NCBI GenBank assembly: GCA_045592165.1
Contig: JAZNUG010000218.1
Location: 1 to 12,729, forward strand
From: SFEL01 sp045592165
GTDB lineage: Bacteria; Bacillota; Clostridia; Christensenellales; CAG-138
DNA length: 12,729 nt
Reading direction: 5' to 3'
Positions 1-6,945 of this stretch are shown here, in pieces. A program made the translations under genes and the position numbers. The notes under the pieces are model-generated. The model made no database searches. It was not told where the DNA came from and saw only the letters and a list, made by a program, of their open reading frames with translations. Position 1 is the first letter of the stretch; each line of letters starts with the position of its first letter.

Positions 1-156
1 TATATTTATGAACCGTTGATCATAATCGGTGCCATAGTGATGTTTTCCGGCCTTATTCCGCATTTTCGTTATAACCGGTGTCCTCACTGCGGCAAGCAGC
101 TGGGCAGAAATGAAGAAAAGTACTGCCAGCATTGCGGGAAACCTATTGACGGATAA
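1..156 (+). CDS. Zinc-ribbon membrane protein, C-terminal fragment
   Basis: Frame 1 is open from the left edge to a TAA at 154-156 and gives 51 residues; the start lies outside the window. The fragment has a hydrophobic stretch (roughly residues 6-20, rich in I, V, F and L), then a basic HFRYNR segment, then two CxxC knuckles (CPHCGK at 27-32 and CQHCGK at 43-48) separated by 12 residues, which is the layout of a short four-cysteine zinc ribbon. A membrane segment followed by a C-terminal zinc ribbon is common in small uncharacterised Bacillota proteins. Nothing visible fixes a specific function. The gene is followed by the valS promoter, so the two are probably separate transcription units. 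The cysteine pattern is seen directly; zinc binding is inferred. Confidence 0.7.
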   Translation, partial: YIYEPLIIIGAIVMFSGLIPHFRYNRCPHCGKQLGRNEEKYCQHCGKPIDG

Positions 157-186
157 GCCCCGGGCATGAATTCGCCCTGCCGCCAC

Positions 187-220
187 TTGACAAAAAGCGC
201 TTTTTCAAATAAACTACAAT
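187..220 (+). promoter_or_regulatory. Probable promoter of valS T-box transcript
   Basis: TTGACA at 187-192 is a perfect -35. TAAACT at 210-215, after a 17-bp spacer, matches four of six -10 positions; TACAAT at 215-220 is closer to consensus but 22 bp away. Transcription would start near 222, just before the T-box Stem I. A perfect 14-bp palindrome, AAAAAGCGCTTTTT (192-205), fills the spacer and could also act as a terminator for the upstream gene. Confidence 0.6.
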
Positions 221-224
221 CTGA

Positions 225-460
225 TAGGCAAAGACGAAGAGGAGTATGTTTTTCACACCGCATAAGAGAGGCGGCCCCACCGGCTGAAAGGGCTGCTTGC
301 AAGGAGAAAACAGAAGGTCGCTTCCGAGCCCCCCGGGTGAAGTGCTGTCAGCACGGGGCGCATGCGCTGCGTTATGGCGAAAAGAGGGGCATATCTATGC
401 CCAACAAGGGTGGTACCGCGGGTTCGCTCGTCCTTTGAATGAGGATGCGCGGGCTTTTTT
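225..460 (+). promoter_or_regulatory. T-box leader (valine specific) upstream of valS
   Basis: This is a classical T-box attenuator that senses uncharged tRNA-Val. The T-box core (GGTGGTACCGCG, 409-420) is preceded by the Stem III hairpin GGGCATA/TATGCCC (387-393 with 396-402). In Stem I, AGTA at 243-246 and the helix TGTTTT (247-252) with AAAACA (307-312) define the specifier loop. It is followed by GAA-G and then GTC at 317-319, a valine codon. The distal AGAGAGG and CTGAAAGG loops are also present. TGGT in the T-box would pair with an ACCA tRNA end, consistent with discriminator A of tRNA-Val. The intrinsic terminator has arms 422-434 and 442-454 and six T residues at 455-460. Uncharged tRNA-Val is expected to favour the antiterminator and raise valS expression. 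The motifs are seen; the specifier assignment is inferred and agrees with the downstream gene. Confidence 0.96.
422..460 (+). terminator. T-box intrinsic terminator (attenuator)
   Basis: A 13-position stem with one mismatch (GTTCGCTCGTCCT with AGGATGCGCGGGC) and a 7-nt loop is followed by TTTTTT. The 5' arm overlaps the bases needed for the T-box antiterminator, so the two structures are mutually exclusive. Confidence 0.9.
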
Positions 461-517
461 ATTACCCTGGCAATAATCTGCGAATAAACTTCAAGGCCAA
501 ACCAAGGAGGAACAAAT

Positions 518-3160
518 ATGGCAAAAGAGATGCCCAAAACCTATGACCATTCCATAGTGGAAAGCGGTCTGTATGAAAAGTGGGAGAAAAACGGCTATTT
601 TCACGCCGAGCCCAACCCGGATAAGGACCCCTATTGCATAGTTATCCCCCCGCCAAATATCACCGGCAAGCTGCACATGGGCCACGCCCTGGACAATACC
701 CTGCAGGATGCCATTATCCGCTATAAGCGCATGAGCGGCTATGAAACCCTGTGGCTGCCCGGCACTGACCATGCCTCCATAGCAACCGAGGTAAAGATAG
801 TTACCCAGATGGCTGCAGAAGGCATCGATAAGCGGGACATCGGCCGCGAAGCATTCCTTGAGCGTGCGTGGGATTGGCGCAGGGAGTACGGCGGAGCCAT
901 CGTTCAGCAGCTGAAGAAGCTGGGTTCCTCCTGCGACTGGGAGCGTGAACGCTTTACCATGGACGAGGGCTGCAACAGGGCGGTTACCAAGGTCTTCGTA
1001 GACCTGTATCACCGCGGCCTTATCTATCGCGATGACCGCATTATAAACTGGTGCCCCGAGTGCCAGACCGCACTTTCCGATGCAGAGGTGGAATACGAGG
1101 AGCAGAACAGCCATCTGTGGCATGTTCGCTATGATGCCCCCGATAAGTCCTATTCCATCATCTGTGCAACCACCCGTCCCGAAACCATACCCGGCGATAC
1201 CGCAATTGCAGTAAATCCAGAGGATGAGCGCTATGCCGACCTTATCGGCAAAACCGTGGTTGTTCCTGTAATCGGCCGTGAGATACCCATCGTTGCAGAC
1301 GAGTACGTAGAAAAGGAATTCGGCTCCGGCGCCGTAAAGATCACCCCCTGCCATGACCCCAATGACTTTGAGGTTGGCGTTCGCCATAACCTGCCCCGCA
1401 TAAGGGTATTCACCGATGACGGCCATATCAACGAGCTGGGCGCACCCTATACCGGCCTTACCACCATGGAATGCCGTGAAGCCATCGTTAAGGATATGCA
1501 GGAGAGCGGCAATCTGGTAAAGATTGAAAACTACGCCCATAACGTAGGCGTATGCTATCGCTGCCATCACACCGTTGAGCCCCTTACCAGCCTTCAGTGG
1601 TTTGTAAGGATGAAGCCTCTTGCTGAGGCTGCAATAAAGGTAGTGGAAGAGGGCAGGGTAAAGTTCGTACCCGAGCGCTTCGACAAGACCTATTACAACT
1701 GGATGTACAACATCCGTGACTGGTGCATTTCCCGTCAGCTCTGGTGGGGCCATCGTATTCCCGCCTATTACTGTGAGAATGAGGCCTGCGGCCATATCGA
1801 GGTAACTCTGGATCATCCCACCATATGCCCCAAGTGCGGCGGCGCCCTGCATCAGGATGAGGATGTACTGGATACCTGGTTCAGCTCCGGTATGTGGCCC
1901 TTCTCTACTCTGGGCTGGCCCGATAACACCGAGGAGCTCAAGTACTTCTATCCCACCAGCACTCTGGTTACCGGCTATGACATCATCTTCTTCTGGGTAG
2001 CCAGAATGATAGTGTTCGGTATGGAAGTAATGAAGGATATCCCCTTTGATACCGTATATGTTCACGGCATAGTCCGCGATGAGCTGGGACGCAAGATGTC
2101 CAAGTCTCTGGGCAACGGTATCGATCCCCTTGAGATCATCAGCGAGTACGGTGCAGACTCCCTGCGCTTCAGCCTGGTTACCGGCAACAGTGCCGGCAAC
2201 GATATGCGCTTCTCCGGCAAGAAGGTTGAGGCTGCCCGCAATTTCTGCAACAAGGTATACAATGCTTCCCGCTTCGTGCTGATGAACATCGGCGATGAGG
2301 CTGTGGGAGAGATAGATATGTCCGCTCTGGATATTGCAGATAAGTGGATACTCCACAGGCTCAATACCATCGCAAAAGAAGTATCCCAGAACATGGATAA
2401 CTTCGATCTGAATGTGGCCTGCCAGAAGGTATATGACTTTATCTGGACCGAGTTCTGCGATTGGTACATCGAGATGGCAAAGCCCCGCCTCTACGGCGAG
2501 GACGAATCTGCCAAGGCAAACGTAAAGGCTATCCTCGTACGCGTACTTGGCGATTCTATGAAGCTGCTGCATCCCTTCATGCCCTTCATCACTGAGGAGC
2601 TGTATCTGAATCTGCCCGGCGCAGAGGAGACCATCATGCTCTCCGCATGGCCCAAGTATGCCGAGGCCTTTGAGTTTGCTGCCGAAGCCGAAAAGATGGA
2701 AGGTATCATGGACGTAATCCGCGCCATCCGCAATATGCGCGCAGAGATGAACGTTCCTCCTGCAAAGAAGACTGCTCTCTACGTTGTAACCGAGGCGGCA
2801 AATGTATCCTACTTTGAGGCTGCCGCAGCATACCTGATGAAGCTGGCAGGCGCTGAGAGCGTTGCTGTTCAGCAGGATAAGCAGGGCATTCCCGAGGGCG
2901 CTGTAAGCGTTGTATGCGCTATGGGCGAGGCATTCATCCCCATGAATCAGCTGGTGGATGTGGATAAGGAAATCGAACGCGTAACCAAGGAAATCACCCG
3001 TATGCAGGGCGAGATTGCCCGCGCAGAAGGCAAGCTGAACAATCCCGGATTTGTTGCCAAGGCTCCTGAAAAGGTAATTAACGAGGAGAAGGAAAAGCTG
3101 GCTGTTGCAAAGGATATGATGGATAAGCTGCAGCAAAGGCTTGCTGACCTTAAGAAGTAA
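518..3160 (+). CDS. valS: Valyl-tRNA synthetase (valine--tRNA ligase)
   Basis: This cytoplasmic class Ia synthetase charges tRNA-Val with valine using ATP. The 880-residue product has the usual bacterial length. Visible landmarks are PPPNITGKLHMGHAL with the HIGH motif as HMGH (53-56), the CP1 editing domain with TTRPET and GDTA (about 218-229), and KMSKS at 526-530. Two four-cysteine sets may bind zinc (C179/C182 with C346/C349; C419/C424 with C437/C440). An anticodon-binding domain follows, and a Glu/Lys-rich coiled-coil arm covers roughly residues 810-880, as is typical of ValRS. The start is supported by AGGAGG at 505-510, seven bases before the ATG. Expression is controlled by the T-box leader, and an intrinsic terminator follows the stop. 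The identity is secure from the catalytic motifs, length, coiled-coil arm and valine-type leader together. Confidence 0.98.
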   Translation: MAKEMPKTYDHSIVESGLYEKWEKNGYFHAEPNPDKDPYCIVIPPPNITGKLHMGHALDNTLQDAIIRYKRMSGYETLWLPGTDHASIATEVKIVTQMAAEGIDKRDIGREAFLERAWDWRREYGGAIVQQLKKLGSSCDWERERFTMDEGCNRAVTKVFVDLYHRGLIYRDDRIINWCPECQTALSDAEVEYEEQNSHLWHVRYDAPDKSYSIICATTRPETIPGDTAIAVNPEDERYADLIGKTVVVPVIGREIPIVADEYVEKEFGSGAVKITPCHDPNDFEVGVRHNLPRIRVFTDDGHINELGAPYTGLTTMECREAIVKDMQESGNLVKIENYAHNVGVCYRCHHTVEPLTSLQWFVRMKPLAEAAIKVVEEGRVKFVPERFDKTYYNWMYNIRDWCISRQLWWGHRIPAYYCENEACGHIEVTLDHPTICPKCGGALHQDEDVLDTWFSSGMWPFSTLGWPDNTEELKYFYPTSTLVTGYDIIFFWVARMIVFGMEVMKDIPFDTVYVHGIVRDELGRKMSKSLGNGIDPLEIISEYGADSLRFSLVTGNSAGNDMRFSGKKVEAARNFCNKVYNASRFVLMNIGDEAVGEIDMSALDIADKWILHRLNTIAKEVSQNMDNFDLNVACQKVYDFIWTEFCDWYIEMAKPRLYGEDESAKANVKAILVRVLGDSMKLLHPFMPFITEELYLNLPGAEETIMLSAWPKYAEAFEFAAEAEKMEGIMDVIRAIRNMRAEMNVPPAKKTALYVVTEAANVSYFEAAAAYLMKLAGAESVAVQQDKQGIPEGAVSVVCAMGEAFIPMNQLVDVDKEIERVTKEITRMQGEIARAEGKLNNPGFVAKAPEKVINEEKEKLAVAKDMMDKLQQRLADLKK

Positions 3161-3175
3161 AAAAGACAAGCTATA

Positions 3176-3207
3176 AAAAGAGACGCACCGCAAGGCGCGT
3201 CTCTTTT
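3176..3207. terminator. Bidirectional intrinsic terminator between valS and the Na/Pi gene
   Basis: A perfect 11-bp stem, AAAAGAGACGC (3176-3186) with GCGTCTCTTTT (3197-3207), encloses a 10-nt loop. T-runs lie on the 3' side in both orientations. It sits between convergent genes, 15 bp after valS and 23 bp beyond the minus-strand stop, so it probably ends both transcripts. Confidence 0.9.
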
Positions 3208-3230
3208 ATGCTGAAATTTCGGTGAAGAAA

Positions 3231-4982
3231 TTATATCGGCAGAGAGTACTTTTCCATGTACATCTTGAAGTTGTTGTTGAATTCCTCCTTGCTGCCGTCC
3301 TTTACATGGCGGAGGTATTCGTGGATTTCAAAGTTGTTGGATGCCATATCCAGTATGCAGGCGGCAATGTTGGAGCAGTGGTCGGAGGTGCGCTCAAGGC
3401 AGGTGAGTATGTCGTTGAGTACGAAGCCCACCTCGATGGTGCATTGACCGTTCTTAAGGCGCATAACGTGCTGCATCTTGATGGTTTTCTTAAGATGGTC
3501 GATAACCTGTTCAAGGGGTTCAACCAGGGCAGCGGCCTGCATATCCCTTTCGCACATGGCGGACTGGGTAAGCTGCAGTATCTCTTCAAGGGCTGAGTAC
3601 AATACTTCTATTTCCTTCTTTCCCTGGGCGGAGAAGGACATGCCCTTGGAGTTCAGTTCCTCAGCGGATTCCACAAGGTTTACTGCGTGGTCGCTTATGC
3701 GCTCAAAGTCACCGATAAGATGCAGCAGGGTGGAAGTCTCGCGGCTGTCGGCAGCGCTCATATCCTCCGCGCTGAGTTTTACAAGGTAGTCGCCAAGTTT
3801 GTCTTCGTATTCATCCACCTTACCTTCGGCATCGTATATCTTCTGTGCCGCCTTGGGGTCATAATTCCGAAGTATGTCAAGGGAGTCAACAAGGGCGGCG
3901 CAGCTTTTGCGGGCCATCTTATGGGTAAGGTCGGTGCAGCGCATGATGGCGATGGCGGGGGTGGTGAGAAGACGCTCATCCAGCATCTGCAGTTCGTCGG
4001 CTTGTCCGTCGTCGCGAACGGTGGCGCAGGCCAGCCGTTCAAGCTGCTTTCCGAAGGGGAACAGCATGGCGGTACAGGCAAGGTTGAATACGGTATGCAC
4101 GATAGCTATGCCTGCCTGGTTGGCGCTTTCATGAACAAAGGCAAAATCGAATATGCCGTTTGCGATATTGAAGAGTATCAGCAGCGTAATTGTGCCGATG
4201 ATGTTGAAGTAAAGGTGTACCATTGCTGCGCGGCGTGCGCCCTTGGATGTGCCGACGGAGGACAGCAGGGCGGTTACGCAGGTGCCGATGTTCTGGCCCA
4301 TAATGATTGGGATCGCGCTGCCGAAGGTAACGCTGCCGGTGGCGGAAAGGGCCTGCAGGATACCGACAGATGCAGAGGAGCTCTGGATGATGGCGGTGAG
4401 CAGGGCGCCGGCAAGAACACCGAATACAGGATTGGACAGCATTATGAGAATGTTGCCGAATTCGGGTATGGCAGCAAGGGGCTTTACCGCGGCGGACATG
4501 GCGTCCATGCCGAACATAAGCACAGCAAAGCCGAGGAGCGCTTCGCCGGTATCCTTTTTGCGTACATCCTTGAGGAAAAGGTACATTATTACGCCTATGA
4601 GCGCCAGCACGGGAGTGAAGGAGGTGGGCTTGAGCAGCTGAACAAACAGGCTGTCGCCGGTTATGCCGGTAAGGCTCAGCAGCCAAGCGGTAACGGTAGT
4701 ACCGACGTTTGCGCCCATTATTACGTTGATAGCCTGACGCAGGGTCATTACGCCGGAGTTTACAAAGCCCACCGCCATAACGGTAGTTGCAGAGGAAGAC
4801 TGTATTACCGCCGTTACAACAAGGCCCAGAATCAGTCCTTTAACAGGGCTGCTGGTGAGGGATGCCAGGATCTTTTTGAGGCGGCTGCCCGCCCGCTTTT
4901 CGAGGGCGTTGCCCATTATGTTCATGCCGAACAGGAACAGCGACAGGCCGCCCACAAGGGACAAGACGTTGAAGATGGTCAT
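3231..4982 (-). CDS. Na+/phosphate cotransporter with C-terminal PhoU domain
   Basis: This is a membrane protein of the Na/Pi cotransporter (PNaS, NptA-like) family, expected to import phosphate with sodium. I chose the ATG at 4980-4982 (583 aa) because the protein then begins MTIFNVLSLVGGLSLFLFGM, the usual family start, with GGAGG 11 bases upstream. An in-frame ATG at 5046-5048 would add 22 polar residues that look unlike the family. The transport part (about 1-310) has two inverted-type repeats, each marked by QSSSA (61-65 and 200-204) followed by an IMGxNxGT loop. Residues from about 340 to the end form a PhoU-like helical domain with two repeated acidic motifs, DFERISDH (425-432) and LERTSDH (529-535), which in PhoU bind metals. 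This fused architecture is common in anaerobic Firmicutes. The gene is divergent from mntP, and no clear promoter was identified. The exact ion is inferred from the family. Confidence 0.93.
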   Translation of the reverse strand: MTIFNVLSLVGGLSLFLFGMNIMGNALEKRAGSRLKKILASLTSSPVKGLILGLVVTAVIQSSSATTVMAVGFVNSGVMTLRQAINVIMGANVGTTVTAWLLSLTGITGDSLFVQLLKPTSFTPVLALIGVIMYLFLKDVRKKDTGEALLGFAVLMFGMDAMSAAVKPLAAIPEFGNILIMLSNPVFGVLAGALLTAIIQSSSASVGILQALSATGSVTFGSAIPIIMGQNIGTCVTALLSSVGTSKGARRAAMVHLYFNIIGTITLLILFNIANGIFDFAFVHESANQAGIAIVHTVFNLACTAMLFPFGKQLERLACATVRDDGQADELQMLDERLLTTPAIAIMRCTDLTHKMARKSCAALVDSLDILRNYDPKAAQKIYDAEGKVDEYEDKLGDYLVKLSAEDMSAADSRETSTLLHLIGDFERISDHAVNLVESAEELNSKGMSFSAQGKKEIEVLYSALEEILQLTQSAMCERDMQAAALVEPLEQVIDHLKKTIKMQHVMRLKNGQCTIEVGFVLNDILTCLERTSDHCSNIAACILDMASNNFEIHEYLRHVKDGSKEEFNNNFKMYMEKYSLPI

Positions 4983-5095
4983 ATTATTATAAACCTCCGA
5001 AAAGTGTGATAACCTTTCTTTAACGGAGAATACAGTACAGAGCCGCATTCTCCCTCATAATACTCAATATCATAAAAAGTCATTCTCTACAAGAA

Positions 5096-5124
5096 TTGAC
5101 TTTGTATCTGTACGGGAATATAAT
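5096..5124 (+). promoter_or_regulatory. Strong sigma-A-type promoter of mntP leader
   Basis: TTGACT (5096-5101), a 17-bp spacer and a perfect TATAAT (5119-5124) place the transcription start near 5131. That is about 130 nt upstream of the mntP start, leaving room for a regulatory leader. Confidence 0.85.
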
Positions 5125-5130
5125 ATGAAA

Positions 5131-5241
5131 AATAGCAATATTTATACTGTTGAAACATACGGTGGGATTCATGTCCGATCGGCGATTTATCGCAGTCGGC
5201 GTTCCGGTAAAGGTTCGGGTGCGGCGGCTCCCGGCTTTTTT
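5131..5241 (+). promoter_or_regulatory. Structured, attenuator-like leader of mntP (class unassigned)
   Basis: Between the promoter and mntP the RNA can fold into a two-tier hairpin: CCGAU (5175-5179) with GUCGG (5195-5199), enclosing GCGA/UCGC with a UUUA loop. ACAU (5156-5159) can also pair with AUGU (5171-5174). An intrinsic terminator follows directly, before the ribosome binding site (GAGGA, 5246-5250). An aptamer-like part followed by a terminator and then a metal exporter is the layout of a riboswitch. I could not match the conserved loops of the yybP-ykoY manganese riboswitch that controls mntP elsewhere. It could instead encode a short independent RNA. The hairpins are seen; the regulatory role is inferred. 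Confidence 0.55.
5209..5241 (+). terminator. Intrinsic terminator in the mntP leader
   Basis: AAAGG (5209-5213) and UCGGG (5215-5219) pair with CCCGG (5230-5234) and the first U residues of a six-U run (5236-5241). The loop is UGCGGCGGCU, with one U/C mismatch in the stem. The terminator ends 19 bp before the mntP start codon, so it must be bypassed for mntP expression. Confidence 0.7.
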
Positions 5242-5260
5242 ATGTGAGGATTATTGAACG

Positions 5261-5827
5261 ATGAGTATAGGTGAATTGTTTATTCTGGCGGTGGGTCTTT
5301 CAATGGATGCGTTTGCGGTGGCGGTATGCAAGGGCCTTGCCATGGACAGGATCAGTTTAAAGAATGCGGGAATAGTTGGCTTGTGGTTCGGAGGATTTCA
5401 GGCCCTTATGCCTTTGATAGGATACCTTCTCGGCTACAGCTTCAGCGATGCCATACAGTCTGTGGATCATTGGATAGCCTTTGCTCTGCTGGGCCTTATA
5501 GGTTTGAATATGATAAAGGAATCAAGATCCTGCGAAACGGAGGGAACCTGCGGCTGCCTTGCCTTTAAGGAGATGTTCACCATGGCTGTCGCTACAAGCA
5601 TAGATGCGCTGGCAGTAGGAATAACCTTTGCCTTCCTTACTGTTGACATTGTCCCTGCGGTAAGCCTTATCGGAGTAACTACCTTCCTCCTGTCCATGCT
5701 GGGCGTAAAGGCAGGCAGCGTATTCGGCGCAAAGTACAAGTCAAGGGCGGAACTTGCAGGCGGTATAATACTTATACTTCTCGGCACAAAGATACTGCTG
5801 GAGCATCTGGGGATTATCAGCCTGTAA
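5261..5827 (+). CDS. mntP: Manganese efflux pump MntP
   Basis: The 188-residue inner-membrane protein belongs to the MntP (formerly YebN/DUF204) family, which exports Mn2+ and protects against manganese excess. It has six predicted membrane segments arranged as two related halves. Each half starts with the family signature carrying an acidic residue in the membrane: GLSMDAFAVAVCKG (D16) and ATSIDALAVG (D115). These aspartates correspond to residues important for export in studied homologues. Its length is typical. The ATG is preceded by GAGGA (5246-5250) at a 10-nt distance. It has its own strong promoter and an attenuator-like leader. No convincing terminator follows, so some transcripts may read into the redoxin operon starting at 5937. 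Cysteines 91, 97 and 99 in the loop between the halves are unusual but not diagnostic. Confidence 0.95.
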   Translation: MSIGELFILAVGLSMDAFAVAVCKGLAMDRISLKNAGIVGLWFGGFQALMPLIGYLLGYSFSDAIQSVDHWIAFALLGLIGLNMIKESRSCETEGTCGCLAFKEMFTMAVATSIDALAVGITFAFLTVDIVPAVSLIGVTTFLLSMLGVKAGSVFGAKYKSRAELAGGIILILLGTKILLEHLGIISL

Positions 5828-5870
5828 TGTGTCTTGTCTGTTAACTTTAGCCGCAGCGGTTTGGGCTTTG

Positions 5871-5899
5871 TTGACAGGAAAATTGTTAAACACTATAAT
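5871..5899 (+). promoter_or_regulatory. Consensus promoter of the selenoredoxin operon
   Basis: TTGACA (5871-5876), exactly 17 bp, then TATAAT (5894-5899) is a perfect sigma-A-type consensus. Transcription is expected to start near 5906, 44 bp after the mntP stop. This shows that the next gene starts after 5906, not at the upstream in-frame ATG at 5829. Confidence 0.9.
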
Positions 5900-5936
5900 C
5901 ATTTTAAGAAAATATTATTGTCATCGGGAGGGCCTG

Positions 5937-6818
5937 TTGAGGGCTGATTTGCTTAAAATTCGCGTATATGCAAGAAGAATGCTGACGGCTGCAATGGCCG
6001 CGGCTTGTTTCTGTACCGTGGGATGCGCGAAAAAGACCCAGGATGACACACTTGTTACAATAGACATAAGCGAAATCAACAACGGCCTGGAATATGCGGA
6101 CAAGTACGGCGAAGAAGGTACATACATTGCCATCAGCGGCTTTGCTACCCCGGAACCCATTGTAACCCCAAAACCCACTCCCGAGCCTACGCCGAAGCCC
6201 ACCAAAAAACCCAAGGCCACGAAAGAGCCCAAGAAGGAAGAAAAGAAGGACGACAAGAAGGACGACGATAAAAAAGAAGAGAATAAATCCGAGCCTTCTG
6301 CAACCTCAAAGCCCAAGACTGTGGGCAAGACCCCTTACGCAGGCAAATACCAGCGGGCATCCGTCAAGTTCGCAGATGATGCCGAGGGTATAAAATTCGA
6401 AACTACCACAATTGACGGCGAAACCGTAACCGAAAGCCTTTTCGCAAGAAACGGCATAACCATGGTAAATATATGGACCCAGACCTGACTGAGCTGTCTT
6501 GAAGAGATGGGTATTCTCTCAGATTTGGCATACGAATATAAAGGGACAGGCTTCAGCATTGTGGGCTTGTCCGCAGACGTGGAGGGCGGCTCTGCTGCTG
6601 TTGCGGATGCAAAGGCGCTGTTCAAAACCGCGGGCGGCAAGTTCACCAACCTTACTTACAGCAGAAGCGTTGCAAATACCATACTGTCCGGAGTAAGGTC
6701 GGTACCTACCACCAAGTTTTACGATTCCAATGGACACCTGCTTGCAACTATCTACGGAGCAAATGACAAGCAGGAATGGATTAATATTATTGAGACGGTG
6801 ATACATGAAAAAGCGTAG
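5937..6818 (+). CDS. TlpA/thioredoxin-like lipoprotein, predicted selenoprotein (UxxC, in-frame UGA at 6486)
   Basis: This is a predicted extracytoplasmic thiol-disulfide oxidoreductase of 293 residues, read through one UGA. I chose TTG at 5937 because GGGAGGG (5926-5932) lies just upstream and the promoter excludes earlier starts; ATG 5979 is the alternative. The N-terminus is a lipoprotein signal with a basic region, a hydrophobic MLTAAMAAACFCTV stretch and lipid cysteine C30. Residues 71-130 are a Pro/Lys/Glu/Asp-rich spacer that would hold the domain off the membrane. The redoxin domain covers about 150-293. It has MVNIW before the active site, then T-UGA-L-S-C-L-E-E-M, where homologues have WxxxCxxCxxEMP, and the cis-proline in SVPTT (P257). 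UGA therefore sits at the first catalytic cysteine (Sec184, partner C187). The frame stays intact for 110 codons to TAG. The next gene overlaps by 14 bp. The alternative is a recent nonsense mutation of a Cys codon. Selenocysteine is inferred; the position and continued frame are seen. Confidence 0.85.
6486..6522 (+). promoter_or_regulatory. Candidate bacterial SECIS element with UGA (Sec) codon
   Basis: Directly after the UGA (6486-6488) the mRNA can form a hairpin: AGAGAU (6503-6508), loop GGGU (6509-6512), AUUCUCU (6513-6519), giving six pairs with one bulged U. The G-rich loop starts 21 nt after the UGA. A basal alternative pairs CUGAG (6489-6493) with CUCAG (6518-6522). Known bacterial SECIS hairpins have a small apical loop with G at its start, roughly 16-37 nt after the UGA, often with a bulged U, so the fit is good. 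The pairing is seen; SelB binding is inferred. Confidence 0.6.
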
Positions 6819-6945
6819 TATTTATTCACTGGTGCTGCTGGCCGTGGGCGTTGCATTTATCGTAATAGGCGCGATAAAGGGCGAGCCCTCTGCCGTATTG
6901 CAAAAAGCTATTATGATCTGTATGGAGTGTATTGGCCTTGGATAA
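6805..6945 (+). CDS. CD1871A-family small CxxC membrane protein
   Basis: This 46-residue gene was found by translating the gap between the redoxin and the iron-sulfur protein. The product starts MKKRSIYSLVLLAVGVAF, has one membrane segment (about residues 6-24) and ends in ICMECIGLG, with the two cysteines at C39 and C42. I recognise the single membrane helix plus terminal C-x-E-C-I-G-x-G as the small family named after Clostridioides difficile CD1871A, which tends to lie beside TlpA-like and 4Fe-4S genes. The ATG overlaps the end of the redoxin gene by 14 bp, and the stop overlaps the next gene by 14 bp, so translation is probably coupled. The CxxC pair could pass electrons or thiol exchange between the iron-sulfur protein and the redoxin. 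That role is inferred; the family has no proven biochemical function that I know of. Confidence 0.85.
   Translation: MKKRSIYSLVLLAVGVAFIVIGAIKGEPSAVLQKAIMICMECIGLG

Noticed and set aside
491..3193. A 900-codon open frame on the minus strand opposite valS
   Set aside because: Its product is a low-complexity mirror of the valS codons (many H, Y, L, G and A) without motifs, and valS is certain. Long antisense frames arise from codon bias. The same applies to the frames opposite the Na/Pi gene (3687-5009) and the ABC ATPase (9060-10373).
5131..5241. yybP-ykoY manganese riboswitch
   Set aside because: The gene context fits, but I could not find the conserved loop sequences of that class. It is reported only as an unassigned leader.
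5829..5936. Upstream ATG 5829 as start of the redoxin gene
   Set aside because: A perfect promoter (5871-5899) lies inside this stretch, so the transcript begins after it. TTG 5937 has a strong Shine-Dalgarno and yields a proper lipoprotein signal peptide.
6486..6488. UGA reassigned to Trp or Gly throughout the genome
   Set aside because: No other real gene in the window (roughly 3,700 codons) has an in-frame UGA, and Trp is always UGG. A reassigned code should show several. The position at a catalytic cysteine favours selenocysteine.
5937..6818. Frameshifted or decayed pseudogene
   Set aside because: There is a single UGA and no frameshift, domain landmarks are intact on both sides, and the gene has a perfect promoter and overlapping downstream genes. 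A single recent nonsense mutation cannot be fully excluded.
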